DNA from: Treponema sp.
GTDB lineage: Bacteria > Spirochaetota > Spirochaetia > Treponematales > Treponemataceae
DNA length: 43,193 nt
Reading direction: 5' to 3'
NCBI RefSeq assembly: GCF_017430385.1
Contig: NZ_JAFRNB010000174.1
Span: forward strand, 1 to 43,193
A model generated the notes under the pieces. The model worked only from the letters and a program-made list of their open reading frames with translations, was not told the DNA's origin and searched no databases. The translations under genes and the position numbers were made by a program. This document shows, one piece after another, positions 15,826-24,510 of this stretch (positions are counted from its first letter, which is position 1; every line of letters starts with the position of its first letter).

Positions 15826-15870
15826 TTAGCACATTTAAATTGACCTTAAATTGTATTGAAAATGTGCTAA
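15826..15870. promoter_or_regulatory. Long inverted repeat in the divergent control region
   Basis: TTAGCACATTT (15826-15836) and AAATGTGCTAA (15860-15870) are perfect 11-bp arms 23 bp apart, centred between the XRE and lipoprotein genes. The arm-to-arm distance of 34 bp is about three helical turns, fitting two regulator dimers or a looped operator. The TTGTAT (15851-15856) and TATTAT (15876-15881) candidates for the lipoprotein promoter flank the right arm. Confidence 0.6.
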
Positions 15871-15906
15871 GAGCGTATTATTTTCACATTCAAGGAGGTT
15901 TGTCTT

Positions 15907-17508
15907 ATGCGCAGAATTAGAGTTTTTTATAAAGTTATCGTTGGATATTTATTGGGCAGCTTGATTTTTACAGGCTTGGCTTCATGCAAGAATCAAGTTG
16001 ACACCGAATATGTTGACCGCGTGGTTGAAAAGGAAAAAATCGTCGAAGTGGAAAAGCCCGCGACGGACACGACAGGCAAAGACACGACTCCACCCGCGAA
16101 TGTCACAGAACTTGCGGCCTTGAACCGGGGCGGGGCGATTCAGCTTGTCTGGACAGATGCGGCTGACAGTGACACTTACGGATACGAAGTTTCTTACGGC
16201 GAAAAGGCTTTCGCGGTGATTTTGCAGGGACGAGGAAGCTGCTATGTAAGCGACCTTGTGAACGGAACAGAATACACCTTCACTGTAAAATCCGTGGACA
16301 AAAGCGGAAACAAAAGTGAGGGCGTGAGCGTGAGTGCGACACCGACCGCAGGCTATCTTTCAATTACTCTTTCCGTGCCGAGCGACCCAGCCGACGGAAC
16401 CCCGGTATTGAGCAACACAAGCGCAGATGTAAATGTCTCGTTCGGAACTCTTTCATCTATAACAAAAGCCGTATGGAAAGCCGGGCAGAAAGGAATCGGC
16501 GTAAAACCAAACGAACTTCTTTCTGATACTACAGCAACCGCCCTAACCGTAAGTAGCAACTCCGCAACTTTCACAGTCACCGACAGTGGATTTTACGATG
16601 TAGTTGCAAGAGACAGCGACGGACACACAGCATGGGAGCAAGTCGAGGTAAAGACGATTGACAAGACGGCTCCGGGTGAAGTGACTGGACTTAACATTGT
16701 AAAGAGTGATGACGGAGCGAATATGACTGTCTCTTGGACTGATCCAACAAGCACCGGAAGTACTTACGATAGCCCTTTTAGCCACATAAAGATTACATAC
16801 TCTCTGAACGGTACTGGAACCGAGCAGATTGCAGCAGCGAGCGTTTCGGCTGGAACACGAACTTCGACTTTTGCAGTTCCTACAGGTACGAGCAGCGACA
16901 ATGACTATTTCTTGTTCAAAGTTATGACGGTTGATGCTCTCGGAAACATAAGCAACGGCACAACATGGAAATTCTACCCGAACGGAATTTTTGTAAAACC
17001 GTCACAACTCGAAAGTACAATCCGCGGTCTCACGAATTCTGCAAAGATTACTGTGACGGCAGAAGAGAATTTCACACAAAGTCAAGCAAAAGCATCTGCT
17101 TCTGCTATGAAAAATATATATGATAATGACAACACTATTCGTATTGACCTTGACTTATCATTTATAATTGGATTAACAGAATTTTCTTCATATCAACAAG
17201 AATGGTTTTATCAAGCTAAATCTTTACGAAGCATAGTTTTACCAAAAAACAGCTCTTTTACAGCTCTCAGAAACTCTGAGCCCACCTATTCAAGAGGAGT
17301 GTTTTACAGTTGCTCTAACCTTAGCTCAATAGTCATCCCCGTGAATATAATTGAAATTGGAAATTATACATTCTACGAATGCTTTTCCTTATCTACAATA
17401 ATTTATGAAGGTACTATGGAACAATGGAATCAGATTGATAAGGAAAAAAATGGAGAGACAGCATTCCTGCAACAAAAGTCATCTGTAGTGATGGTGAAGT
17501 TACTTTGA
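15907..17508 (+). CDS. FN3 / BspA-like surface lipoprotein, probably frameshifted at the end
   Basis: This 533-residue predicted lipoprotein has lipobox FTGLASC (Cys near 29) and a Glu/Lys/Thr linker. A fibronectin-III domain (about 60-145), a middle beta domain, a second FN3 (about 250-350) and a BspA-type leucine-rich end (about 410-515; FYSCSNLSSIVIP, YTFYECFSLSTIIYEGT) follow. Such proteins usually bind host or plant polymers. The reading frame ends LQQKSSVVMVKLL, which does not fit. After the A7 tract (17444-17450) the other frame gives WRDSIPATKVICSDGEVTL, the normal family ending, stopping at 17519. One extra A, or a -1 slip, would restore it. AAGGAGG precedes the ATG. GC falls in the leucine-rich part, suggesting domain shuffling. 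Confidence 0.85.
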   Translation: MRRIRVFYKVIVGYLLGSLIFTGLASCKNQVDTEYVDRVVEKEKIVEVEKPATDTTGKDTTPPANVTELAALNRGGAIQLVWTDAADSDTYGYEVSYGEKAFAVILQGRGSCYVSDLVNGTEYTFTVKSVDKSGNKSEGVSVSATPTAGYLSITLSVPSDPADGTPVLSNTSADVNVSFGTLSSITKAVWKAGQKGIGVKPNELLSDTTATALTVSSNSATFTVTDSGFYDVVARDSDGHTAWEQVEVKTIDKTAPGEVTGLNIVKSDDGANMTVSWTDPTSTGSTYDSPFSHIKITYSLNGTGTEQIAAASVSAGTRTSTFAVPTGTSSDNDYFLFKVMTVDALGNISNGTTWKFYPNGIFVKPSQLESTIRGLTNSAKITVTAEENFTQSQAKASASAMKNIYDNDNTIRIDLDLSFIIGLTEFSSYQQEWFYQAKSLRSIVLPKNSSFTALRNSEPTYSRGVFYSCSNLSSIVIPVNIIEIGNYTFYECFSLSTIIYEGTMEQWNQIDKEKNGETAFLQQKSSVVMVKLL

Positions 17509-17545
17509 GCAGATACTAGTTTTCGTAGAGAGTTTATCAATTTAA

Positions 17546-17571
17546 GCAATTCACCCGCGTATGCGGGGAAA
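17546..17571. repeat. Single CRISPR-repeat-like palindrome
   Basis: AATTCACCCGCGTATGCGGGGAA resembles type I-E repeats of the form GGTTCATCCCCGCGTATGCGGGGAACAC, with two bases missing before the stem. The stem is CCCGC/GCGGG with loop GTAT. Only one copy is present and no cas gene lies in the window. It is followed by an A-run, not a T-run, so it is not a terminator in the forward direction. Origin from a CRISPR repeat is a guess. Confidence 0.4.
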
Positions 17572-17602
17572 AAAATAAAATGAAAACCTATGGAGGTGTT
17601 TT

Positions 17603-18250
17603 ATGGCTATTGTTAAAAATCTTGTTTTCACAAACAACGGAACTTGCGTTCATTCTGCTCATACTCTTCGAGAAGATAGTCTACTGAAAGCTTATCTGAA
17701 TGAAAACATTGGTTCGAAATCATTTAAAAATGATTCAACTCTTGAATGTGCATTATTTTCTTCAAATACAAAAATTATTTTTGATTCAGCATTTGAAAAC
17801 TGTAGAAATTTACAGATTGCAGAATATGAAGAAGTTGAAGAATTAAAAAAAGAAGTCAAGGATCAAGACGGAAATGTGGTAAAAAAAGCTGAGACTGCTG
17901 CCGATTTACCAATTTTGGGAAATGATGTAAAGGGGGTCATAAATCTTTCATCTTCGGAAAATGAAATTACTGTTCAACACCAAGGTTTTAAGGATTGTAG
18001 TAAACTTCATACTATTGTGTTTCCAAAAAATTGTAATGTTGTTATTGAAAAAGAAGCGTTTTTAGGATGTACGGAACTTCGTACAGTTGTGCTTTGGAAA
18101 GGTGATGCAGATATTGATGATGGGGCTTTCATTGGCTGTGATACAGATAAGCTTGTTTTCGTGACAAATTCCGAAGAACTAGACTGTGATGTCATAAAGT
18201 TTGCTCGGGAACATGGTTTCCGATATGTTATTGCAGACAATTGCAGATGA
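17603..18250 (+). CDS. BspA-like leucine-rich repeat protein, no signal peptide
   Basis: This 215-residue protein contains BspA-type (LRR_5) repeats: SAFENCRNLQIAEY (about 58-71), FKDCSKLHTIVFP (about 129-141), AFLGCTELRTVVL and GAFIGCDTDKLVF. It starts MAIVKNLVFTNNG with no signal peptide or lipobox, so it is predicted cytoplasmic, unlike most BspA relatives. A charged insert (about 74-110) interrupts the repeats. TGGAGG precedes the ATG. The FRG-domain gene begins 9 bp after its stop, so the two are probably cotranscribed and may work together. The sequence is AT-richer than the core genes around it, hinting at transfer. Molecular role is unknown. Confidence 0.8.
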   Translation: MAIVKNLVFTNNGTCVHSAHTLREDSLLKAYLNENIGSKSFKNDSTLECALFSSNTKIIFDSAFENCRNLQIAEYEEVEELKKEVKDQDGNVVKKAETAADLPILGNDVKGVINLSSSENEITVQHQGFKDCSKLHTIVFPKNCNVVIEKEAFLGCTELRTVVLWKGDADIDDGAFIGCDTDKLVFVTNSEELDCDVIKFAREHGFRYVIADNCR

Positions 18251-18259
18251 GGGAAAGTT

Positions 18260-19528
18260 ATGGGAAATCAAACTCAAAGCGAAAATGAATACGAAAGAGC
18301 CTTGCGAATAAAAGGATATGGCTTCAAGGAATATGAATATAAATCTCTTGAAGAACAGATGCAAAAAAATCCTAATTTTGCGATGGACAGGGAACGAATA
18401 AAAGATGCTTCCAGGATTGTTCATACATCTGACGGCAAGATGACGGTTCACCCGATAGTCATTGAGACTCTGGAAGATTATATAAAGGAAATTACGAAAC
18501 TTGATTGCAATTTTTTTAATCCAATTCTTTATCGCGGCCATACAAATGCAAATTATCTCATGCTTCCAAGCGTTATGCGAAATCTTTCAGAAAAAGAAAA
18601 TTTGTTGTATGAGGAATTTTGCCGCCGTTTCCCGAATGAAATAAGACATTGCGAGAATGCGATGGAAAAACTTGTGTTCATGCAACACTATAAGACTGTA
18701 ACTAGAACTCTTGATTTGACAGAAAATCCACTGTTTGGTTTGTTTTTTGCATGTGCAGATGACAAGCGTTTTCGAAGTGATAAGACTGGCAACAAGTATA
18801 AGTGGGGAGAAGTTATACTTGTTCGTGCTCCTGAAAATGATTATAACAAAAAAACGAATTATCAGAATGATATAAAGTATGCTCATAGTTCAACTGTTAG
18901 TGTGCTGGCGAACACAGGTTTCTTGGGAAAAGAATTTAGCTTGAGGTAGTTGCAGATTGAGTATAAGAATGACAGGCATCTTGCCGATTTGCCAGATTAT
19001 ATTTATGTTCGTGATGTATTGAGGCGTTCAGTCATCGTTCGTACTAAACAGGATAATCCAAGAATTCAAAGGCAACAAGGGGCGTTTATGGTCATGAATG
19101 CAAACAAAATTGAATGGATTAACCAAATTGATGTTGATGGACAGAAAAATATCGTAAATGCAAAAGAATTTAGTGATTTTATATTAAGCGAAAAAGTCGG
19201 AGCTGACGAAATAAACCTTGATAATTTACAAAAGGGACTTTGTAAGGAATTCCCGCAATTTAAGAAGAATTGTAACTATGACATTCATTTTAAGAAAATT
19301 ATTCCTTATTCTCTTGATAATGATGATGAAAGATTCAAAAGCGATCCGTTTAATCTCAGACGATTTTTGTACAAAAATACCGATAACGAACAGGTTGTTT
19401 TCCTTATACCACCAACTGCGAAAGATCATATAAAATCTCAGCTGGCTAAACTGAATATCACGGACGCTTTTGTTTATCCCGAGATGGACAGTGTTTCAAA
19501 TGAGTTGTACAAAGAATTTACAAAGTAA
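18260..19528 (+). pseudogene. FRG-domain protein gene interrupted by an amber codon
   Basis: The first 229 codons carry an FRG domain: LYRGHTNANYLMLPS (about 95-109), VFMQHYKTVTRTLDLTENPL and FGLFFACADD. At 18947-18949 an in-frame TAG follows EFSLR. The same frame then stays open for 192 codons with the expected remainder, including RQQGAFMVMN. Read through, this would be a 422-residue protein of normal make-up, so a single nonsense change (or a base-call error) is likely. FRG domains have no settled activity and some occur in defence-associated proteins. The gene follows the cytoplasmic BspA-like gene by 9 bp. TAG is an ordinary stop elsewhere here (fadD, aspS), so recoding is unlikely. Confidence 0.82.
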
Positions 19529-19550
19529 CTAACTCTTTTTGCACCACATT

Positions 19551-19655
19551 GCGGGGGTTGGGGCGTTGCGGGGCGGATAGCAAATGAATTTTGCCCCGCA
19601 GAGAGGGTAGCGGAAGACAGCTTGCTGGCTGTAGCGAGGGGGAGACTTCCTCCTT
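19551..19655 (-). repeat. Palindromic element, inverted copy 3
   Basis: On the minus strand it reads GGAGGAAGTCTCCCCCTCG, CTACAGCC, TTCCGCTACCC and TCTGCGGGGC, then CCCGCAACGCCCCAA. The order matches the element inside the Rsm22-like gene, with extra bases before the tail. Its minus frame encodes SLPLAT and SATLSAG, the same peptide pattern as the Rsm22 insertion. It lies between the FRG gene and the activase terminator. Confidence 0.72.
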
Positions 19656-19660
19656 TAGCA

Positions 19661-19706
19661 AAAAAATTGCCCGAAAACACGAAAATCTCGCATCATCGGG
19701 CAATTT
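19661..19706 (-). terminator. Rho-independent terminator of the CoA-activase gene
   Basis: AAATTGCCCGA and TCGGGCAATTT form an 11-bp perfect stem (arms 19696-19706 and 19664-19674), followed on the minus strand by a T-run. It is fed by heptad repeats directly after the stop codon. Confidence 0.88.
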
Positions 19707-19742
19707 CTAACTCCTCACTCCTAACTTCTAATTCCTAACTTT
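19707..19742 (-). repeat. Heptad A+T repeats before the activase terminator
   Basis: Reading from the activase stop on the minus strand the heptads are AGTTAGG, AATTAGA, AGTTAGG, AGTGAGG, AGTTAGA and AATTGCC, the last merging into the terminator stem. The same heptad family follows the chemoreceptor stop at 3875-3909. Confidence 0.65.
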
Positions 19743-22700
19743 TTACACCGCAGTTGTCGCAGGGATTGCATTCTTAGCATCGACTGGATCGTCGTCTACG
19801 AACTGAGCCCCGCCGCTTGCGTACTGCAGGATTGGCTCTACTTCGCCTTTCTTTGTCCAGATTTTGCCGTTTGGAAGCTCGTCCGGATTTTTGCCGATTG
19901 GGGCGTTAGAAAGAAGAAGCTTGAGTCGGTTGAGCTGGTTGACTTCGGATGCACCCGGATCGTAGTCGATTGCGCTGATGTTTGACTCAGGGAATCGGCG
20001 GCGGAGTTCCTTAATCATGCCCTTTCCTGTGATGTGGTTTGGCAAGCAGGCGAACGGCTGAACACATGCGATGCTTGGCGCGCCAGAGTGAATCAATTCT
20101 ACCATTTCTGCTGTGAGGAACCATCCTTCGCCAGAAATATTTCCGGTCTGGACGAGGCCTTCAACGCTCTTCATCATGTCCCAGATTGAGCTTGGCGGCT
20201 CGAATCGGCGGCTCTTACGCAAGCATTTCTTCATGTAGCGGCGATAGAGTTCCAATGCCCAGACTGCGAATTTGCCGCTCTTTTCTTCGGATTTCGGGAA
20301 TGCAAGCTCGCGGTATCGGAATACGCCGTCACTGAATGTGTAGAACAGGAAGTCCATCAAATCTGGCATTACACATTCTGCGCCTTCTTTTTCGATAACA
20401 TTTACCATGTCATTGTTTGCCGTCGGGTGGAATTTTACGAGAATTTCACCGACAACGCCGACACGAGGCTTTTTAATCGGAAGAATCGGCAATCGGTCGA
20501 AGTCACGAACGATTCCACGAATTAACCTGCGGTATTTGATGATTGAATTTGACTTCAGCATTTCTTCGGCTTTGGCGTTCCATTTTTCATACAAACGGTT
20601 TGCGCTGCCCGGCTCTGCTTCATAAGGTCGTACACGGTACAGAACTCGCATGAGCAAGTCGCCCAAGAATGCTGCCATCATTGCTTTGTGAACCATTCCC
20701 GGTGTGAAAGTGAAGCCTGGGTTCTTTTCCATTCCCAAAGCGTTGAGTGAGATTACAGGAACATGGCTCCAGCCTGCATCGTTCAAGGCCCGGCGGATAA
20801 ATCCGATGTAGTTTGTCGCACGGCAACCGCCACCTGTCTGTGAAATGATGACTGCCGTTTTGTTGATGTCGTATTTTCCTGATTCCAATGCCTCTATGAG
20901 CTGGCCTGTTACCAAAATTGAAGGATAGCAGGCATCGTTGTTTACGAATTTGAGACCTGCATCAACGGCTTTTGGATCAACTGAATCGAGAACGACGAAA
21001 TTGAATCCAGAATACTGGAAGGCCTTCTGCAAAAGGCGGAAGTGAATCGGCGACATCTGCGGGCAGAGAATCGTGTATTCGTGCTTCATTTCTTCGGTGA
21101 AGATTACTCGCTGATAAGCCGCGCTCTTTGTCGGGAGATGCTTTCGGTTGCGCTGGCGAGCACGGACTGCCGCAATGAGCGAGCGGATTCGGATTCGCAC
21201 TGCACCGAGGTTGCTTCCTTCGTCAATCTTAATGAGCGTGTACATGCGGCTCTTTGACTTCATGATTTCATCAACCTGGTCTGCTGTTACGGCATCGAGA
21301 CCACAACCAAATGATGTGAGCTGAACAAGTTCCAGATTTGGCATTCCTGCTACGAAATTTGCTGCCCTGTACAATCGGTTGTGATAAGTCCACTGGTCGA
21401 TGATTCGCAATGGTCGTTCGACTGAGCCGAGATGAGCAACTGAGTCTTCTGTGAAGACGGCCAAGCCCAATCCGTGAATCATTTCCGGGATTCCGTGGTT
21501 GATTTCCGGGTCAAGGTGATATGGTCGGCCGGCGAGAACAATTCCGTTGCCGCCTGTTACAACGAGCTGCTCCAATGCTTCTTCGGCTGCGCGCTGAGTG
21601 TCAATCTTGAACTGCTCCTGCTCCTTCCAGCCTTCATCGACTGCGGCAAAAACCTGCTCCTGAGTGAGATTATGGAAGTGTTTGTGAAGTTCTTCGTAAA
21701 GTCGTTCGCGCAATCGTGGCAAATCATAAATCGGCAAGAACGGATTCATGAAAAGCAAATCTTTTGCCTCGTTGATTGTGTCGAGGTTGTGTTTGAGAAC
21801 TTCTGGATATGAAGTGACGACCGGACAGTTGTAGTGGTTGCCAGCTCCTTTATCCTCAAGCTTTTCATACGGAATACATGGATAGAAGATGAATTTGCAT
21901 CCCATTTTGAGAAGCGATTCCATGTGACCGTGAGAAATTTTTGCCGGGTAGCAGACTGATTCAGAAGGAATTGAGTCGATACCGCGCTCGTAAATCATTC
22001 GGCTTGAACGAGGTGAAGTTTTGACCTGGAAGCCGAGTTTTGTAAAGATTGTGAACCAGAGCGGATAATTCTCGTACATGTTGAGAACGCGAGGAATTCC
22101 CACGCTGCCCATTGGTGCATCTTCTGGTTTGAGCGGAATATAGTGGTTGAAAAGGCGTTTGTACTTCCAGTCGAAGAGATTCGGAAGTTCGTAGCCTGTT
22201 GACTCAACGCCTGTGTTTGCTTTGTTTGAGCCGTCAACGGTCTTTGCATTTTCGTCCTTAAGCTGATGTCGCTCCAATCCCTTTTCACAGCGGTTTCCTG
22301 TGATGAACTGTCGTTTTTGTCCGCCAGTTGTGAATGTATTGATTGTGAGAAGACAGTTGTTCTGACAGCCGCCGCATCGGGTAAGCTCAAGCTCTACCTT
22401 GAACTGCTCAAGCTGTTCCAAAGTTGCGATGTTTGAGACAATCTTCGGCGGAACCCAGCCCTTTTCCTGACCTGGTTTTGGAGCGGTAAGGTCGCACCAC
22501 TGGTCGTAAGCGATGAGAGCCGAACCGTAAGCACCCATGAGACCTGCAACATCCGGACGGAATACATTTACGCCAGCAATTTTTTCGAATGCACGGAGAA
22601 CCGCATCGTTATAGAAAGTGCCGCCCTGAACTACGACTTTTGTGCCGATTTCGCTCGCGCGGCGGAGTTTGATAACTTTGAAAAGCGCGTTTTTGATTAC

Positions 22701-24317
22701 TGAGTAAGAAAGACCTGCCGAAATGTCATCGATTGTAGCTCCTTCTTTCTGAGCCTGTTTTACGCGGGAATTCATGAAGACTGTACATCGTGAACCCAAA
22801 TCGACCGGCTTTTTAGCAAGCAATGCGCGTTTAGAGAATTCTTTGATGTCGAGGTTCATTGAGTTTGCGAAGTTTGCAAGGAATGAACCACAACCTGCTG
22901 AACAAGCCTCGTTGAGCTGAATAGAAGTGATTGCACCGTCCTTCATGCGCAGGCACTTCATGTCCTGACCACCGATGTCGAGAAGGAACTCAACGCCTGG
23001 AACGAAGAATTCTGCTGCGCGGTAGTGAGTGATTGTCTCGACTTCACCGGCATCAACGCCAAGTGCTGCCTGGAAAAGTGCCTCGCCATAACCAGTTGAA
23101 ACAGCGCGGGCAATGTAACAATCCTGAGGAAGGATTTTGTACAAATCTTTGAGGACTCGGACAGCCAAATCAACCGGATTTCCTGCGTTTACATCGTAGA
23201 AATCCCACAAGATTTCGCCTTTTTTGTTTATGAGAACGGCTTTTGTTGTCGTAGAACCTGCATCGAGACCCAAGAAAAGCGGGCCATGCTCTTCATTGAG
23301 ATTGCCTCGTTTAGCCTTGTCTTCGCCATGTCGTGCACGGAATTTTGCCAAATCTTCTTCGTCAACGAAAAGCGGATCGAGTCGCTGAACTTCGCTAAGC
23401 TCGGCTCCTTCAAGATTTTTAAGGCTGTCCCGGAATTCTGCGATTGTCGGGAATTTCTTTGGCATTGAAGATGAAAGCGGATTGCAGACTTTTTCGGCTG
23501 AGTAAGCTGAGCCTGCCGCAACGAAAAGCTGTGAGTCATCCGGAACAATAATTTCATCATCTTTGAGTTTGAGAGTTTCGATGAATCGCACGCGGAGCTG
23601 GTCAAGGAAGTGGAGCGGACCGCCCAAAAATGCTACATGACCGCGAATCGGTTTGCCACAAGCAAGGCCTGAGATTGTCTGGTTTACGACTGCCTGGAAA
23701 ATTGAAGCCGCAATGTCTTCTCGGCGCGCACCTTCGTTGATGAGAGGCTGAACATCTGTTTTTGCGAAAACGCCGCATCGTGCTGCGATTGGATAAATCT
23801 GTTTGCAACCGGCCGCAAGTTTGTTGAGACCCGGTGCGTCTGTTTCGAGCAAAGCTGCCATCTGGTCGATGAATGCGCCTGTACCGCCTGCGCAAGTACC
23901 GTTCATTCGCTGCTCGACACCGCCTGTGAAGTAAGTGATTTTGGCATCTTCACCGCCGAGCTCGATTACAACATCAGTCTGAGGAATGAGTTTTTTGACG
24001 GCTGTAGTAGCCGCAACGACTTCCTGAATGAAAGGAATGTTGAGCCACTGAGAGACAGAAAGACCGCCTGAGCCTGTGACTTTTACGGAAACAGTATGTT
24101 TATCTCCTAAACTGACGACCTTTTCGATTTCGTTTAAGGCCTGTGTGACGACAGTTATGATTGTGTTGCGAATGTCCGCACGATGTCGCTGGTAATCGCC
24201 GTAAATCATTTTGTCTTTTTCATCAAGACAAACGACTTTTACAGTTGTTGAACCGACATCAATTCCAATTCGGACAGGTGTAACTGCCGGAGTGAAGACT
24301 GTGTTTGCTGTTTCCAT
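19743..24317 (-). CDS. Giant CoA-activase / 2-hydroxyacyl-CoA dehydratase-like protein
   Basis: This 1524-residue iron-sulfur protein has two BadF/HgdC-type ASKHA ATPase domains. The first starts IGIDVGSTTVKVV (about residue 18), with GGEDAK and MNGTCAGGTGAF. The second starts LGLDAGSTTTKAVL (about 348), with DIGGQDMK and NEACSAGCGSF. A Cys-rich junction GGCQNNC (about 644) leads into a DUF2229-like and HgdB-like region with PSESVCYPAK, FYPCIPYE, DACYPS and TGGGCRATNY. The family couples ATP hydrolysis to low-potential electron transfer, and separate members activate 2-hydroxyacyl-CoA dehydratases. The role of the fused long form is not established. AGAGG precedes the ATG. It is monocistronic with a strong terminator. 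Confidence 0.93.
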   Translation of the reverse strand: METANTVFTPAVTPVRIGIDVGSTTVKVVCLDEKDKMIYGDYQRHRADIRNTIITVVTQALNEIEKVVSLGDKHTVSVKVTGSGGLSVSQWLNIPFIQEVVAATTAVKKLIPQTDVVIELGGEDAKITYFTGGVEQRMNGTCAGGTGAFIDQMAALLETDAPGLNKLAAGCKQIYPIAARCGVFAKTDVQPLINEGARREDIAASIFQAVVNQTISGLACGKPIRGHVAFLGGPLHFLDQLRVRFIETLKLKDDEIIVPDDSQLFVAAGSAYSAEKVCNPLSSSMPKKFPTIAEFRDSLKNLEGAELSEVQRLDPLFVDEEDLAKFRARHGEDKAKRGNLNEEHGPLFLGLDAGSTTTKAVLINKKGEILWDFYDVNAGNPVDLAVRVLKDLYKILPQDCYIARAVSTGYGEALFQAALGVDAGEVETITHYRAAEFFVPGVEFLLDIGGQDMKCLRMKDGAITSIQLNEACSAGCGSFLANFANSMNLDIKEFSKRALLAKKPVDLGSRCTVFMNSRVKQAQKEGATIDDISAGLSYSVIKNALFKVIKLRRASEIGTKVVVQGGTFYNDAVLRAFEKIAGVNVFRPDVAGLMGAYGSALIAYDQWCDLTAPKPGQEKGWVPPKIVSNIATLEQLEQFKVELELTRCGGCQNNCLLTINTFTTGGQKRQFITGNRCEKGLERHQLKDENAKTVDGSNKANTGVESTGYELPNLFDWKYKRLFNHYIPLKPEDAPMGSVGIPRVLNMYENYPLWFTIFTKLGFQVKTSPRSSRMIYERGIDSIPSESVCYPAKISHGHMESLLKMGCKFIFYPCIPYEKLEDKGAGNHYNCPVVTSYPEVLKHNLDTINEAKDLLFMNPFLPIYDLPRLRERLYEELHKHFHNLTQEQVFAAVDEGWKEQEQFKIDTQRAAEEALEQLVVTGGNGIVLAGRPYHLDPEINHGIPEMIHGLGLAVFTEDSVAHLGSVERPLRIIDQWTYHNRLYRAANFVAGMPNLELVQLTSFGCGLDAVTADQVDEIMKSKSRMYTLIKIDEGSNLGAVRIRIRSLIAAVRARQRNRKHLPTKSAAYQRVIFTEEMKHEYTILCPQMSPIHFRLLQKAFQYSGFNFVVLDSVDPKAVDAGLKFVNNDACYPSILVTGQLIEALESGKYDINKTAVIISQTGGGCRATNYIGFIRRALNDAGWSHVPVISLNALGMEKNPGFTFTPGMVHKAMMAAFLGDLLMRVLYRVRPYEAEPGSANRLYEKWNAKAEEMLKSNSIIKYRRLIRGIVRDFDRLPILPIKKPRVGVVGEILVKFHPTANNDMVNVIEKEGAECVMPDLMDFLFYTFSDGVFRYRELAFPKSEEKSGKFAVWALELYRRYMKKCLRKSRRFEPPSSIWDMMKSVEGLVQTGNISGEGWFLTAEMVELIHSGAPSIACVQPFACLPNHITGKGMIKELRRRFPESNISAIDYDPGASEVNQLNRLKLLLSNAPIGKNPDELPNGKIWTKKGEVEPILQYASGGAQFVDDDPVDAKNAIPATTAV

Positions 24318-24473
24318 GGAATCCTCTTTAAAGACAATAATTCTATTCTAGGGTATATATAGACATACATAATACCTTTTAAATAAGAAGAATTCAACTA
24401 AATTGTATTTTAAGAAATTTTTCTGCCCGCGGATTCTTTTATCTGAGGATTCGTCGTTCTCACAAACAAAAAT

Positions 24474-24502
24474 TTGCCAAATGCTGAATTCTGTCATAAA
24501 AT
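24474..24502 (+). promoter_or_regulatory. Start-proximal promoter of the GAF-GGDEF gene
   Basis: TTGCCA (24474-24479), a 17-bp spacer and TAAAAT (24497-24502) end 8 nt before ATG 24511. If used, the upstream in-frame starts (TTG 24403, ATG 24481) would not be in the message. Confidence 0.5.
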
Positions 24503-24510
24503 ATTTAGGA

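Noticed and set aside
17546..17571. The CRISPR-like palindrome as a Rho-independent terminator of the lipoprotein gene
   Set aside because: It is followed by an A-run on the plus strand and has no T-run in that direction.
17546..17571. A CRISPR array
   Set aside because: Only one repeat-like unit exists, with no spacers and no cas genes in the window.
19800..24200. Long antisense frames within the CoA-activase gene, such as 21995-22390 and 23228-23895
   Set aside because: They are shadows of a strongly coding frame and show no family features or ribosome sites.
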